The translations under genes were made by a program, and so were the position numbers. Below the pieces are notes generated by a model. It made no database searches. It worked only from the letters and a program-made list of their open reading frames with translations, and was not told where the DNA came from. 64,000 nt of DNA from Nostoc sp. UHCC 0702 (GTDB taxonomy: Bacteria > Cyanobacteriota > Cyanobacteriia > Cyanobacteriales > Nostocaceae), in NCBI GenBank assembly GCA_017164015.1, contig CP071065.1:4069918-4133917 (forward strand), given 5' to 3'. Position 1 is the stretch's first letter. Every line of letters begins with the position of its first letter. Positions 17,470 through 26,561 of the stretch are shown here, in pieces.

Positions 17470-18428
17470 CCACCGCCGCTATAGTGCCAAGTCGAATCAG
17501 TAACCATAATTTCCGCTGGCTTACTAGCTGCAAGTTTAGCAGCAGTTTTATCACACACTGCTGCGGGAATACCACGCTGAAGTAGATGCCCTGCTGAGTC
17601 ATCAAAAAAAGATTCTCCACCAGCATAAATCGCTGTTTTACCAGTGAATATACAAGCACCATCTTCTGGAATCGCAACTTTGAAACAAACAGAATCAAGA
17701 CTTTCTAGAAGTAGATTTTCTGGGAGATTGTACGTTTGGGAATCTAGCAAACGGTAAGGGCGACGGGCGCGAATTTCGATTTGACCAAAACCAGCATTGA
17801 TGATACGTTCAGTATATTCTTCATAAGTGAGTGCGCCTGATAAACACATGGCTCGCAGCCGTTCATCCTGTTGCAAATCTTCTGGAATCGGACGAGTAGC
17901 AATAGGATCGCTCATCTGTAACCGTCCACCTGGTTTTAATACCCGAAATGCTTCTTTTAAAGCACGAGTTAAATCGTCTGGTTCAAAGATGTTGAAGAGG
18001 CAATTTTGGGCTACAATATCTACTGAAGCATCAGCCACCGGTAAATTAAAGGCATCGCCTTCTTTGATTTCCACAAAGCTACTGTCAAACCAAGGGTTTT
18101 CTGTAGCAGCAATTTCCAGGTTACGTGTAGCGGCTTCTCGCATAGCTGCAACTGGTTCAATAGCAATCACACCACCTGCACGGCGGGAAAAATAAGCAAA
18201 TTGCAATGCTTCTAAACCGCCGCCAACACCAACATACAGCACGGTGGGTTGATTTGAGAGTTCAGTAGGGTGGACAGTGGTGCCGCAACCATAGTTCATT
18301 TGCTGCATTAGCAAAGGAATTCGCAGCCCTGGGAGTTGCAGGGGAGTACTTTGAACGCAACAAAGCCCTAAAAGCGGTGTTTGGGCAACTTCCTCATAAA
18401 ATTGAGCCGCAGTTTCTAGATAAGTCAT
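17460..18428 (-). CDS. arsM: Arsenite S-adenosylmethionine methyltransferase (arsenosugar type)
   Basis: A 322-residue SAM-dependent methyltransferase. Motif I is VLYVGVGGGLEALQFA; acidic motif II is IAIEP. Conserved-type cysteines are in LLGLCCVQ, MNYGCGTTVHP and AQNCLFN. The C-terminus ends in the cysteine pair of YSGGGCC. The arsenosugar version of ArsM methylates arsenite to the dimethyl form used by ArsS. It is the first gene of the arsM-pit-arsS operon, with the next gene overlapping its stop. I see no ArsR repressor beside it. Confidence 0.88.
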   Translation of the reverse strand: MTYLETAAQFYEEVAQTPLLGLCCVQSTPLQLPGLRIPLLMQQMNYGCGTTVHPTELSNQPTVLYVGVGGGLEALQFAYFSRRAGGVIAIEPVAAMREAATRNLEIAATENPWFDSSFVEIKEGDAFNLPVADASVDIVAQNCLFNIFEPDDLTRALKEAFRVLKPGGRLQMSDPIATRPIPEDLQQDERLRAMCLSGALTYEEYTERIINAGFGQIEIRARRPYRLLDSQTYNLPENLLLESLDSVCFKVAIPEDGACIFTGKTAIYAGGESFFDDSAGHLLQRGIPAAVCDKTAAKLAASKPAEIMVTDSTWHYSGGGCC

Positions 18429-18554
18429 TGTAATCTGGATTTTGCCTGTTTTCGTATAGCGTCTACCTTGTGCATCCTAATATAACTAACTATCAATTAC
18501 ATGAGTTTTGGCTCTGGGCGGGATAACAGTAAAATCTTATTAAAATTGGGCATG

Positions 18555-18712
18555 GGAAAGAAAGCAGGGGAGCAGGGGAGCTTTCGGAGCAGGGGAGCTT
18601 TCGGAGCAGGGGAGCAGGGGAGAACTTACAATAAATCTTTCCCCCTCATCCCCCTCATCCCCCTCATCCCCCTCATCCCCCTCATCTCCCCATCCCCCCA
18701 CCTCCCATTCCC
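18555..18712. repeat. AGCAGGGG and CCCCCTCAT tandem arrays
   Basis: Four to five GAGCAGGGGAGC-type units (two with the spacer TTTCGG) are followed by about six CCCCTCATC units directly before the response-regulator stop. The spacer 18429-18714 between arsM and the regulator contains little else. A small frame through it is a repeat artefact. Confidence 0.75.
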
Positions 18713-18714
18713 CA

Positions 18715-19389
18715 CTACTCACCCAACCCATAACCGACGCCAACCACGGTTTGAATGAGGCGCTTTTCGTTATTGGCTTCGAGTTTTAGGCACAAGTTAC
18801 GAATGTAAACTTCGATAACGTTGACATCGCACATGAAGCCGTTACTCCAGACTTCTTTTAAAATGCGATCGCAGGTAATTACTTGTTGTGGATGGGCAAG
18901 TAAATATTCTAGTAAATCAAACTCGTTGGTTGTTAAATTTATTAAACGCTTGCCTCGATACACTTGACGTGTACGACGATTTAAACTCAGGTCTGCAAAT
19001 TCTAAAATCTGTGGGGTGTCTGCTCCTGGGATTCTTTGCAGGTGGGCGTAGACTTTGACTAATAATTCATCAATACTGAAGGGTTTAATTATATAATCAT
19101 CCGCATCAGTGTCCAAACCTGTAACGCGATCGCTCACTTCATCATTAGCGGTTAATAAAATTATCGGCACTCTATTGCCCGTACTTCGCAGGCGGCAGTA
19201 AACTTCTGAGCTTGATAAGCCAGGCAACATCCAATCCAAAATGATTAAATCTAGGCGCAACTTCTGTGCTGCGGTCAGCGCAGTTAATCCATCGTAGGCG
19301 ACGCTGACTTCATAGCCTTCATAATTGAGTTCTAATTCTATAAATCGCGCCAGTTTGACTTCATCTTCAATCAGTAAGATGTGCGTCAT
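18715..19389 (-). CDS. OmpR/PhoB-type response regulator
   Basis: A 224-residue regulator. The receiver domain spans 1 to about 115, with acidic LLIEDE, phosphoacceptor Asp in DLIILDWMLPG (about residue 52), Thr in LLTAND and Lys in IIKPF. The winged-helix DNA-binding domain spans about 128-222 (LTTNEFDLLEYLLAHPQQV and VEVYIRNL). No histidine kinase is adjacent on the same strand, so its partner is unknown. It resembles cyanobacterial Rre/RppA-like regulators, but I cannot name it. Confidence 0.92.
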   Translation of the reverse strand: MTHILLIEDEVKLARFIELELNYEGYEVSVAYDGLTALTAAQKLRLDLIILDWMLPGLSSSEVYCRLRSTGNRVPIILLTANDEVSDRVTGLDTDADDYIIKPFSIDELLVKVYAHLQRIPGADTPQILEFADLSLNRRTRQVYRGKRLINLTTNEFDLLEYLLAHPQQVITCDRILKEVWSNGFMCDVNVIEVYIRNLCLKLEANNEKRLIQTVVGVGYGLGE

Positions 19390-19575
19390 AGATCATTATG
19401 ATAATTTCAGCAGGGTATAGTAATCAATAACACAGACTAAGAACTCTTGAGAGAGTACTAGCTACTAGATAGCCAGTCATCTAATTAGATTTCCGTTAGC
19501 TTAGTATACATTTAACTAACCAATAATTGTCAGTCTGTAATTACCGATAGCTGCTGCCTCAAACATTATCTCACT

Positions 19576-19863
19576 TTAGCAATAAGCTGTCACATCTTCA
19601 CCGCATTCATCTGCAAGATAACAAAGCGCTTTGAAACGCAAAGTTACTATTTGCTCATAGAGGGGATTTAATTTACACATTGGCGGAATGTGAAACAGCT
19701 TACGACCGAACAGCTTAACATCTCGTTCAAACGGACATTGGGCAGGTATAGTTTTGCACAATAAATGTGCTAGTTTGGCGCTATGAATTTCTATTCCTTC
19801 TAACCACTCGCGGACTGGGTGTAGTAAATCGTTGTGTGAGCGTAGTTGAGTAAAGCTTGTCAT
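19576..19863 (-). CDS. Mo-dependent nitrogenase C-terminal-family protein
   Basis: A 95-residue protein matching the small cyanobacterial family named after a Mo-nitrogenase C-terminal region: CPFERDVKLFGRKLFHIPPM, CKLNPLYEQIVTLRFKALC, and the tail YLADECGEDVTAYC. Members are common in nitrogen-fixing filamentous cyanobacteria, often in several copies. The biochemical role is not known to me. Four cysteines are spaced through the protein. It is a single gene with no partner in its direction. Confidence 0.8.
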   Translation of the reverse strand: MTSFTQLRSHNDLLHPVREWLEGIEIHSAKLAHLLCKTIPAQCPFERDVKLFGRKLFHIPPMCKLNPLYEQIVTLRFKALCYLADECGEDVTAYC

Positions 19864-20197
19864 AATTCCTCACTTTGAGAATTTCAAACTTGATTAGGTT
19901 TGTGAGGTATGAACCTCTACATATACATACGGTTGGGTTTTAAAATTTTATGCAGTCATACATAGCTGATTTTTTGATGCTCCAGAGAAATAGGGTTGGT
20001 GTATCTCCCAATCTCTCAGAACATACTTAACTACATATTCATGGCATTGCATTCCAGATCAAGTTAAACCCCGTTTGTCTAGGCGAACGCATAGCTGTTG
20101 TGCCAAACGCTAGGCTAGATATGTCAGATTGCAAAGCTGCATAATTAACTTCTTGGAGGTGCAGCTACAAATTTAGGAGTATCGGCTACGAAAACTG
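19864..20197. other. Spacer with no recognised feature
   Basis: A divergent spacer between the small nitrogenase-family gene and the methyltransferase. I see no ORF, hairpin or repeat of note. It should contain both promoters. Confidence 0.5.
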
Positions 20198-20812
20198 ATG
20201 ACAGATAACTTTCTCAGAAACAAAAAACTAGTTTTTGACACCTGGGCACCAAGCTATGATTGGCTGTTTCCTTCGGTGATTTACCAAGCTATCCACAAGC
20301 GATTGCTACAGTATATTGATTTACCAGAACGAGCAAATGTACTTGACATCGGCTGTGGTACAGGACGCCTGCTTGAGCGCTTGGCAACTCAATTTACTGA
20401 CTTGCGTGGCACTGGGTTAGACTTGTCTCCTAACATGTTGCAGGTAGCAAGACTGAGCAACCGTCACCATCCGCGTTTAATTTTTCTTGAGGGTAAAGCT
20501 GAGTCTCTTCCCTTTGCTGAAGGTCAATTTAATGCTGTTTTCAGCAGCATCAGCTTTTTACACTATTTAGAACCATTACAAGTGCTGAGTGAGGTGGCGC
20601 GGGTGCTGGTTCCTGGTGGACGCTTTTACTTAGTTGACATTAGTACTAAAATAGACAATTTACCTCAACTGCTACAAGTTTCCCCTTTTAGAATTAGACT
20701 CTACAGCCCTAACCAACGTGAACTGCTCGGCTCTTCTGCTGGGCTATTGAGTTTAAGTCACCACTATTTACTAGGGCCTGTCTTGCTGACGATTTTTGCT
20801 AAACCTCTGTGA
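20198..20812 (+). CDS. Class I SAM-dependent methyltransferase
   Basis: A 204-residue UbiE/Methyltransf_11-like enzyme. Motif I is VLDIGCGTGRLLERL (about residues 48-62). The acidic residue binding SAM ribose is in GTGLDLSPNML. The post-motif region is VLVPGGRFYLVD. The N-terminus FDTWAPSYDWLFP matches UbiE-like proteins, though the protein is shorter than MenG/UbiE. The substrate is unknown. It is convergent with the acetyltransferase gene 14 bp away. Confidence 0.85.
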   Translation: MTDNFLRNKKLVFDTWAPSYDWLFPSVIYQAIHKRLLQYIDLPERANVLDIGCGTGRLLERLATQFTDLRGTGLDLSPNMLQVARLSNRHHPRLIFLEGKAESLPFAEGQFNAVFSSISFLHYLEPLQVLSEVARVLVPGGRFYLVDISTKIDNLPQLLQVSPFRIRLYSPNQRELLGSSAGLLSLSHHYLLGPVLLTIFAKPL

Positions 20813-20826
20813 GGTTAACAGACAAC

Positions 20827-21297
20827 CTAGCCGTCATCATCTTTATACTGCATGAAGACTACAGGAACTCCAAGCAGCTTTTTGGCTAACTGAGAAAATT
20901 TAAATTTAGGCAGGAGCGATCGCGGCAAGTCTTCAAAAGATATTGCCACAAAACCAAAGCGATTGTAAAATTGCGCTAGTCGCTGGCCAAGACATTCAAG
21001 ATACAGTGGTTGAGTTGCTGTATTGATCAGATGCTGTATGAGAAAGCTACCCAAACCGCGACCTCTCCAAGCTCGTGCAACAACTAAACTGCCGAGTTCT
21101 TGTGCGCCTGAGAAGTTACGCAGTTGTCCGCAAGCTACCAAATTGCCATTACATTCAATTACCCAAAATTGCTGCCAACGTAATTGAGTTGGTTCGAGTT
21201 TAGCTGACAACACCAACCATCGAATCGACCAATTATCAAAAGACGTTGCCCTACGGAGGGCACACCCAGATGGTAAAGAGAAATTAATCTGTTTCAT
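20827..21297 (-). CDS. GNAT-family N-acetyltransferase
   Basis: A 156-residue acetyltransferase. The acetyl-CoA site is seen as ELGSLVVARAWRGRGLGSFL (the RGxGxG loop, about residues 68-87). The C-terminal strand with FYNRFGFVAI is the usual GNAT motif B. The substrate is not predictable. It ends convergent with the methyltransferase gene. Confidence 0.85.
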   Translation of the reverse strand: MKQINFSLPSGCALRRATSFDNWSIRWLVLSAKLEPTQLRWQQFWVIECNGNLVACGQLRNFSGAQELGSLVVARAWRGRGLGSFLIQHLINTATQPLYLECLGQRLAQFYNRFGFVAISFEDLPRSLLPKFKFSQLAKKLLGVPVVFMQYKDDDG

Positions 21298-21449
21298 TTA
21301 TTTTGTGCTTTCCTCCAAGGACATATAAGTAGTACTAAACAATACTTCAGATAGAGGGATCAATCAACCATTACTAGATTCTAGATAGATGACTTAGCAC
21401 TGACAATCTTTTTAATATAATCCTAAGACTAAATGAAAGGAGTATAGTG

Positions 21450-21650
21450 ATGGCTGAAGAACAAACAACTAACAAACAAGAAACTAATTCTACTGTTTCT
21501 AATTCTGGTGACTACGAAACCGCTATCGACGAGAATGTTCGCAAAACTGGTGTAGATGACAAAAGCGATGCTAAAACAAGTGCTACACCAGAAGCACCAG
21601 AAAATGATACCGTACCCGGCAGCCCCAATCAAGGAACTGAGTCACGTTAA
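21450..21650 (+). CDS. Small acidic disordered protein
   Basis: 66 residues, very hydrophilic, rich in Thr, Ser, Asn, Asp and Glu (TNKQETNSTVSNSGDYETA near the N-terminus), with no hydrophobic core, so probably intrinsically disordered. AAAGGAG (21436-21442) sits 7 bases before the ATG, a TATAAT box lies at 21416-21421, and an excellent intrinsic terminator follows at 21722-21768. These signals make it a real gene, although I do not recognise a family. Confidence 0.75.
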   Translation: MAEEQTTNKQETNSTVSNSGDYETAIDENVRKTGVDDKSDAKTSATPEAPENDTVPGSPNQGTESR

Positions 21651-21721
21651 TCAAGTTGAACTATCCCAAGTTTAAATAATTTCATCTGGCTCTTTGTCAT
21701 AGACTTGTTCTAGTATATTCG

Positions 21722-21768
21722 GAGTGAATAATTGTGAGACAAAACACAATTATCCACTCTTTTTTTTT
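21722..21768 (+). terminator. Intrinsic terminator of the small acidic gene
   Basis: GAGTGAATAATTGTG pairs with CACAATTATCCACTC around an 8-base loop, followed by nine T residues. This is a textbook rho-independent terminator in the plus direction. Confidence 0.85.
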
Positions 21769-21923
21769 CGTGGCAGAACCATATTCGAGGAAGAACAAAA
21801 GAGCGATCGCTTGGAGGAAAATCCTATAGATCCACAAGCAGTTACTAAACAGTTGTATCATTAATTTTAGGAGTAAGCAGCAGCTTGCAAGCAGGGTTAT
21901 CAGCTGCACTTGTGCGAGAACTC

Positions 21924-24227
21924 ATGAACAGACTGTCACAAAAAATTGTTGCAGGCAGTTTTGGATTAGCACTAATGCTGCTGTTTGGCGTTGCAGGGGC
22001 TTCCTACCTCAGCATCCAAAGGTTGACGCAAGAAAAGCAATGGGTAATCCATACTTATCACGTCTTAGAAGTCCTAGAAAAAATGGAGGCTAGCCTCAGC
22101 AATGCGGAAATTGGACGGCATAATTACATTCTCACTGGAAAATTAGTTTACTTGCAAACCTACCAGACGCAGAAGCAGAAAGTATTTCAGGAATTTCAAA
22201 CCCTGCGGCAGTTAACTAAGGATAACCCCAACCAACAAAGCAGACTTGATGCACTTGAACCCCTGATTGCCCTAAGATTTACCCTGGTTGAGCAAACAAT
22301 CAACCTGTTTAAACAAAACAAATTAGACAAGTCAACTCAAGCTGCTGTTACAGTTCGAGGCATAGAGGTACGCGAACAACTCCAGGCAATCTATCAAGCA
22401 ATGGAACAGGAGGAAAAAACCTTATTGCAACAACGAACAGCAGCCACAGATACTAGTGTTGACGAACTCATCATTGTGGTGGCTTTGGCATATGGTTTGA
22501 GTTTAGTTTTGCTAATTGTGGTTTACTTTTTGCTGCAAAAGCAAATCCGCATTAACAAAGCTTTATCTGAAGAAACTATTCGTTTAGAACAGCAAGCTGC
22601 AAAAGCAAAACTCGCAGATATTTTAGAGACTGTCACAGATGCCTTTATTGCCCTCGATCGCAATTGGTGCTATACATACATCAATCAACGGGCAGGACAA
22701 ATTTTTCAGCGCAACCCTGAAGATTTAATTGGCAAAAACATCTGGAAAGAATTTCCTGAAGGTGTAGGACAAAAGTTTTATCACGCCTACTACCAAGCTG
22801 TGGCAGAACAGCGAATCATTGAAATGGAGGAATATTATCCACCGTGGGAGCGCTGGTTTGAAAATCGCATTTACCCCACACCTGAAGGATTATCAATTTT
22901 CTTTCAAGATATCACTCGCCGCAAACTCGCAGAAATTTCCTTAGAGAAGAATGAAAGACGCTATCGTTCACTGGTGATTGCCACTTCTCAAGCTGTGTGG
23001 ATAGCTGATACTAACGGGTTGCTAAAAGACTTGTCATCTTGGATAGCTTTGACTGGACAAAGTGATGCAGAAGCTAAAGGGTGGGGATGGCTGAATGCCA
23101 TTCATCCCGAAGATCGGGAGTTGACTAAGTTGTTGTGGAATCAGGCGTTAGAAAGTAAAAATATTTACAAAACAGAGCATCGCCTGCGGGTTGCCGATGG
23201 CAGCTATCATGATTTTGCTGCACGTGCGGTTCCCGTCTTAGATGCCAACAACGAGACTCAAGAGTGGGTAAGTACTTACACTGATATATCAGATCGCAAA
23301 AAAGCCGAAGCAGCACTGCAACAGGCGAAGCAGGAATTAGAAATTAAAGTTGAGCAGCGGACAGCAGAATTACAAAAGCTGAATGAGGAGCTAAAACGCT
23401 CTAACCGAGAACTAGAGCAGTTTGCTTACGTTGCTTCCCACGACTTGCAAGAACCATTGCGAGCTGTGACAGGCTATAGCCAACTATTAGCAGACGAATA
23501 TAAAGAGCATCTTTCTGAGTCTGCCCAGGAATATCTAACTTACATAGTGGATGGGGCAAAGCGGATGCAGCAGTTAATTCAAGACTTGCTAGTTTATTCA
23601 CGTGTGGGGACTCGCAGTTATGGGTTTGCCCCTACCGACTGTAATATTATACTCAATCAGGCTCTTAATAATTTACAGGTAGCGATCGCCGAAAGCAAAG
23701 CCATCATCACTCACGATCCTTTACCAACCTTACTGGCAGACAAAAGCCAACTGGTGCAATTATTCCAAAATCTGATTGGCAACGCCATTAAGTTTCGTAA
23801 ACAAGAACCACCGCAGATTCATATCGGCGCAGTGAGAAGAGCAGGGGAAGCAGGGGGAGCAGGGAAAGCAGGGGGGCAGGGGGGCAGGGGAGCAGGGGAA
23901 GAATTCCTAACTCCAAACTCCTCACTCCAAACTCCTCACTCCAAACTCCTCACTCTAAACTCCTCACTCCAAACTCCTTACTCCCTACTTCCTACAGAGA
24001 ATGAATGGCTCTTTTGGGTACAGGATAATGGCATTGGTATCAAATCTCAGTATCTTGAGCGTATTTTTGAAGTTTTCCGCCGCCTTCATACCCGTCGAGA
24101 ATTTCCCGGTACAGGCATTGGTCTAGCTATATGTAAGAAAATCGTCGAACGACATGGTGGCCGAATTTGGGCTGAATCTCAACTAGGTGCAGGAACAATT
24201 TTTTACCTTACTTTGAAAGAAAATTAA
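21924..24227 (+). CDS. CHASE3-PAS-PAS sensor histidine kinase
   Basis: About 767 residues. A first membrane segment (FGLALMLLFGVAGASYL), an extracytoplasmic CHASE3-like helical region, and a second membrane segment (LAYGLSLVLLIVVYFLL) are followed by two PAS domains (DAFIALDRNWCYTYINQ and QAVWIADTNGLLKD). A coiled linker and HisKA follow, with phosphoacceptor His about residue 506 (YVASHDLQEPLRAV), then HATPase_c with N box LFQNLIGNAIKF, G1 DNGIGI and G2 GTGIGLAICK. A low-complexity insert of about 53 residues splits the N box from G1. The CheY-like gene 43 bp downstream is the probable partner. I favour ATG 21924; an in-frame TTG at 21885 has AGGAG upstream. Confidence 0.9.
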   Translation: MNRLSQKIVAGSFGLALMLLFGVAGASYLSIQRLTQEKQWVIHTYHVLEVLEKMEASLSNAEIGRHNYILTGKLVYLQTYQTQKQKVFQEFQTLRQLTKDNPNQQSRLDALEPLIALRFTLVEQTINLFKQNKLDKSTQAAVTVRGIEVREQLQAIYQAMEQEEKTLLQQRTAATDTSVDELIIVVALAYGLSLVLLIVVYFLLQKQIRINKALSEETIRLEQQAAKAKLADILETVTDAFIALDRNWCYTYINQRAGQIFQRNPEDLIGKNIWKEFPEGVGQKFYHAYYQAVAEQRIIEMEEYYPPWERWFENRIYPTPEGLSIFFQDITRRKLAEISLEKNERRYRSLVIATSQAVWIADTNGLLKDLSSWIALTGQSDAEAKGWGWLNAIHPEDRELTKLLWNQALESKNIYKTEHRLRVADGSYHDFAARAVPVLDANNETQEWVSTYTDISDRKKAEAALQQAKQELEIKVEQRTAELQKLNEELKRSNRELEQFAYVASHDLQEPLRAVTGYSQLLADEYKEHLSESAQEYLTYIVDGAKRMQQLIQDLLVYSRVGTRSYGFAPTDCNIILNQALNNLQVAIAESKAIITHDPLPTLLADKSQLVQLFQNLIGNAIKFRKQEPPQIHIGAVRRAGEAGGAGKAGGQGGRGAGEEFLTPNSSLQTPHSKLLTLNSSLQTPYSLLPTENEWLFWVQDNGIGIKSQYLERIFEVFRRLHTRREFPGTGIGLAICKKIVERHGGRIWAESQLGAGTIFYLTLKEN
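23838..23995. repeat. Two tandem repeat arrays inside the kinase ATPase domain
   Basis: An AGCAGGGG/GGGGGCAG array is followed by about five 14-bp CTCCAAACTCCTCA units, all in frame within the kinase gene. They encode a Gly/Ala/Arg-rich run and then an LTPNSSLQTPHSK-like run. Both unit types recur in spacers here (18555-18620 and near 27385). Confidence 0.85.
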
Positions 24228-24270
24228 GTTACCTTATAAAGTGTGTGTTGTGCATACGCCTAACAACTGG

Positions 24271-24720
24271 ATGATGAATAATCTAGCTTTCCATAACATC
24301 GAAATTTTGTTAATTGAAGACTCTCCTAGCGACGCAAACCTGACCATCAAAGGTTTTATTAATGCTAAAATTGCCAACAATTTGCGCTGGGTGGAAAATG
24401 GTGAAACCGCTATGAACTACCTACGACAACAAGGAGAATTTGCTAATGTCCCCCGTCCAGACTTAATCTTGCTCGACCTGAACTTACCAGGGATGGATGG
24501 GCGCGAGATACTAACAGAAATAAAATCAGACCCAAATCTGAAAATGATTCCTGTTGTGATACTTACCACCTCAGCTGATGAGCATGACATCCTACGTTCT
24601 TATAATCTCAATGCTAATTGTTACGTCACAAAACCTCTTGATGTCTACCAGTTCATCCAGGTTGTGCAGTTAATTCAAGATTTTTGGCTGGCAGCAGTGG
24701 CATTACCAAGAGAACTTTAG
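24271..24720 (+). CDS. CheY-like response regulator (Rcp1 type)
   Basis: About 149 residues, a single receiver domain. It has ILLIEDSPSD acidic residues, phosphoacceptor Asp in DLILLDLNLPGMDG, LTTSADEHD and the Lys of CYVTKPL. There is no output domain. It resembles the Rcp1/RcpA class that pairs with phytochrome-like kinases. It lies 43 bp after the kinase gene, consistent with a phosphorelay. The ATG at 24271 (or 24274) is preferred to the GTG at 24241. Confidence 0.88.
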   Translation: MMNNLAFHNIEILLIEDSPSDANLTIKGFINAKIANNLRWVENGETAMNYLRQQGEFANVPRPDLILLDLNLPGMDGREILTEIKSDPNLKMIPVVILTTSADEHDILRSYNLNANCYVTKPLDVYQFIQVVQLIQDFWLAAVALPREL

Positions 24721-24821
24721 GATTAAAAATTTTGAATTTTGCTTGCAAATCATTAAGATGAAGCCGTTTTTGCTAACTAGAAAATCAGATGATTATCGGG
24801 CAATCTATATAACCATATCCT

Positions 24822-26006
24822 ATGGAAAAGGTAATAATTCACACTCTACTGGTAGAAGATAGCCCTACTGATGCCAGGCTGTTACGTCAAATCTTTATGC
24901 GTGCAGACCAGGAAGACTGGCAGATGACACATGTTGAGCGACTATCTGAGGCTATTGATATTAGCTTAAAAAGCCCCATGCTCACAGATGATTTTCACAC
25001 AGAAAGTTTCAGGCAACGCAGATTTGATATAGTTCTGTTAGACCTCAGCCTGCCAGACTCCACTGGACTGGACACCTTAAAAGAATATCGAGCAGCAATA
25101 CCTGATATCCCAGTTGTGGTTTTAACAGGGCTTGATGATGAAGATTTGGCATTGCAAGCGTTGGTAGAAGGCGCTCAAGACTATCTCGTTAAAGACCAAA
25201 TTACCATACAACTGTTAGTGCGTACTGTTCGCTATGCCATTGAACGGGGAGAAATTCTCAACAAGTTACGCGAGAGTGAGGAACGTAGCCGTCAGGCGTT
25301 GCTCAAGGAACAGGAACTCAACGAACTGAAATCAAATTTTGTCGCAATGGTTTCCCACGAGTTTCGCAACCCCATGACTACGATTCGGACGGCTATAGAA
25401 ATCCTGGCATATAGCAGTGATAAACTGACTCATGAGCGGAAAAATCAATACTTTGAACGGATTCAAAATGCTCTTAAGCAAATGCTTCAGTTATTAGATG
25501 AAATATTGTTTTTGAGTAAAACTGAAGCAGCGAAACTTGAATACAAACCTGCCCCTTTGAATTTAGAAAACTTTTGTAGAGAACTGACAGAAATGATTCA
25601 ATTCAGTGTAGGTAAGGAACATATTATTACTTTCACTTATAAAGGTGAATCTGCCCAAGGTCAAATGGATGAAGATTTACTAACTTGCATTTTCACTAAT
25701 TTACTCTCCAATGCCATTAAATATTCTCCTCAACATAGCATAGTTCGCTTTGATTTGAACTGTAAAGATGGTATTGCAACTTTACGGGTTCAAGACCAAG
25801 GAGTGGGCATTCCCCTAAAAGACCAAGCTAATCTATTTCAAACTTTCTATCGCGCCAGTAATGTGGGCCGAATTCAAGGAACAGGTCTAGGACTGACTAT
25901 TGTAAAAAAGTGTGTAGAGCTACATGGAGGTCAGATTCAACTAGAAAGCCAGCAAAATGTTGGTACAACAGTAACAGTAAAATTACCATTGCACTTTGTT
26001 AAATAA
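24822..26006 (+). CDS. Receiver-histidine kinase hybrid protein
   Basis: A 394-residue cytoplasmic protein. It has an N-terminal receiver (LLVEDSPTDAR, Asp in FDIVLLDLSLPDSTG, Lys in YLVKDQ, 1 to about 140). A short coiled linker leads to HisKA (NFVAMVSHEFRNPMTTI) and HATPase_c (FTNLLSNAIKYS, DQGVGI, GTGLGLTIVKK). The order REC then kinase suggests it receives phosphate from the upstream pair and passes it on. With the two preceding genes it makes a three-gene signalling cluster on the plus strand, 101 bp after the second. Confidence 0.9.
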   Translation: MEKVIIHTLLVEDSPTDARLLRQIFMRADQEDWQMTHVERLSEAIDISLKSPMLTDDFHTESFRQRRFDIVLLDLSLPDSTGLDTLKEYRAAIPDIPVVVLTGLDDEDLALQALVEGAQDYLVKDQITIQLLVRTVRYAIERGEILNKLRESEERSRQALLKEQELNELKSNFVAMVSHEFRNPMTTIRTAIEILAYSSDKLTHERKNQYFERIQNALKQMLQLLDEILFLSKTEAAKLEYKPAPLNLENFCRELTEMIQFSVGKEHIITFTYKGESAQGQMDEDLLTCIFTNLLSNAIKYSPQHSIVRFDLNCKDGIATLRVQDQGVGIPLKDQANLFQTFYRASNVGRIQGTGLGLTIVKKCVELHGGQIQLESQQNVGTTVTVKLPLHFVK

Positions 26007-26089
26007 TCATCAAGGGGAAGGGAGGAGAAACCAATTCAAAAATAAAAATGAAGAATTTATTGTTTTGACTTTTGACTACTGGCTCCTGT

Positions 26090-26533
26090 TTATAAACTGG
26101 CGTAGGCAAAAGTACTATTGAATTTGCGACACCAGATAACGACAGATTTATATTCTGCCAACTTGAGATTATCAGGTAAGGTATAGCGTTGAGTGCCGCT
26201 TGTCTTTTGTAGGGGAGCAAGATTCACATAATCTTTTTCTTTAATGCCGACTACTGGCGGTGCATCAGAACGATGCAGAATCACAAATAAGTCGGGGCCT
26301 TTACCTGTTTTGAATTTCTGATCAAACTCTAAGTAGCGTTTTCCTTGTTCAGTGATAACTCTGGCTGTTCCTTGAGCCGAGTATTCCCCAGCCTTAAAGT
26401 TTCCAGACTCAGTGACAGATGTAGGGGTTGGGGTCTGAGTCTGGGTCTGATTGCTGGTAACTTCTCTTGTACAGCTTGTGGTAAAGGTAGCAACAATAAC
26501 GATACTAACAATAGCTAAATGCTTAAACTTCAT
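26090..26533 (-). CDS. DM13-domain lipoprotein
   Basis: 147 residues with a lipoprotein signal (hydrophobic run then TTSC, Cys at about 21), a Thr/Gln-rich linker, and a DM13 domain from about residue 45 (GTARVITEQGKRYLEFDQKF, GPDLFVILHR, YKSVVIWCRKFNSTFAYA). DM13 is proposed to bind redox cofactors through a conserved Cys, present here in VIWCRKF. It is probably anchored at the outer face of a membrane. Its upstream neighbour is a large MITE. Confidence 0.82.
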   Translation of the reverse strand: MKFKHLAIVSIVIVATFTTSCTREVTSNQTQTQTPTPTSVTESGNFKAGEYSAQGTARVITEQGKRYLEFDQKFKTGKGPDLFVILHRSDAPPVVGIKEKDYVNLAPLQKTSGTQRYTLPDNLKLAEYKSVVIWCRKFNSTFAYASL

Positions 26534-26561
26534 AGCTTTGATATCTTCAAATTCGTCAGTT

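Noticed and set aside
18501..18758. Small ORFs on both strands before the response regulator
   Set aside because: They are translations of AGCAGGGG and CCCCTCAT repeats.
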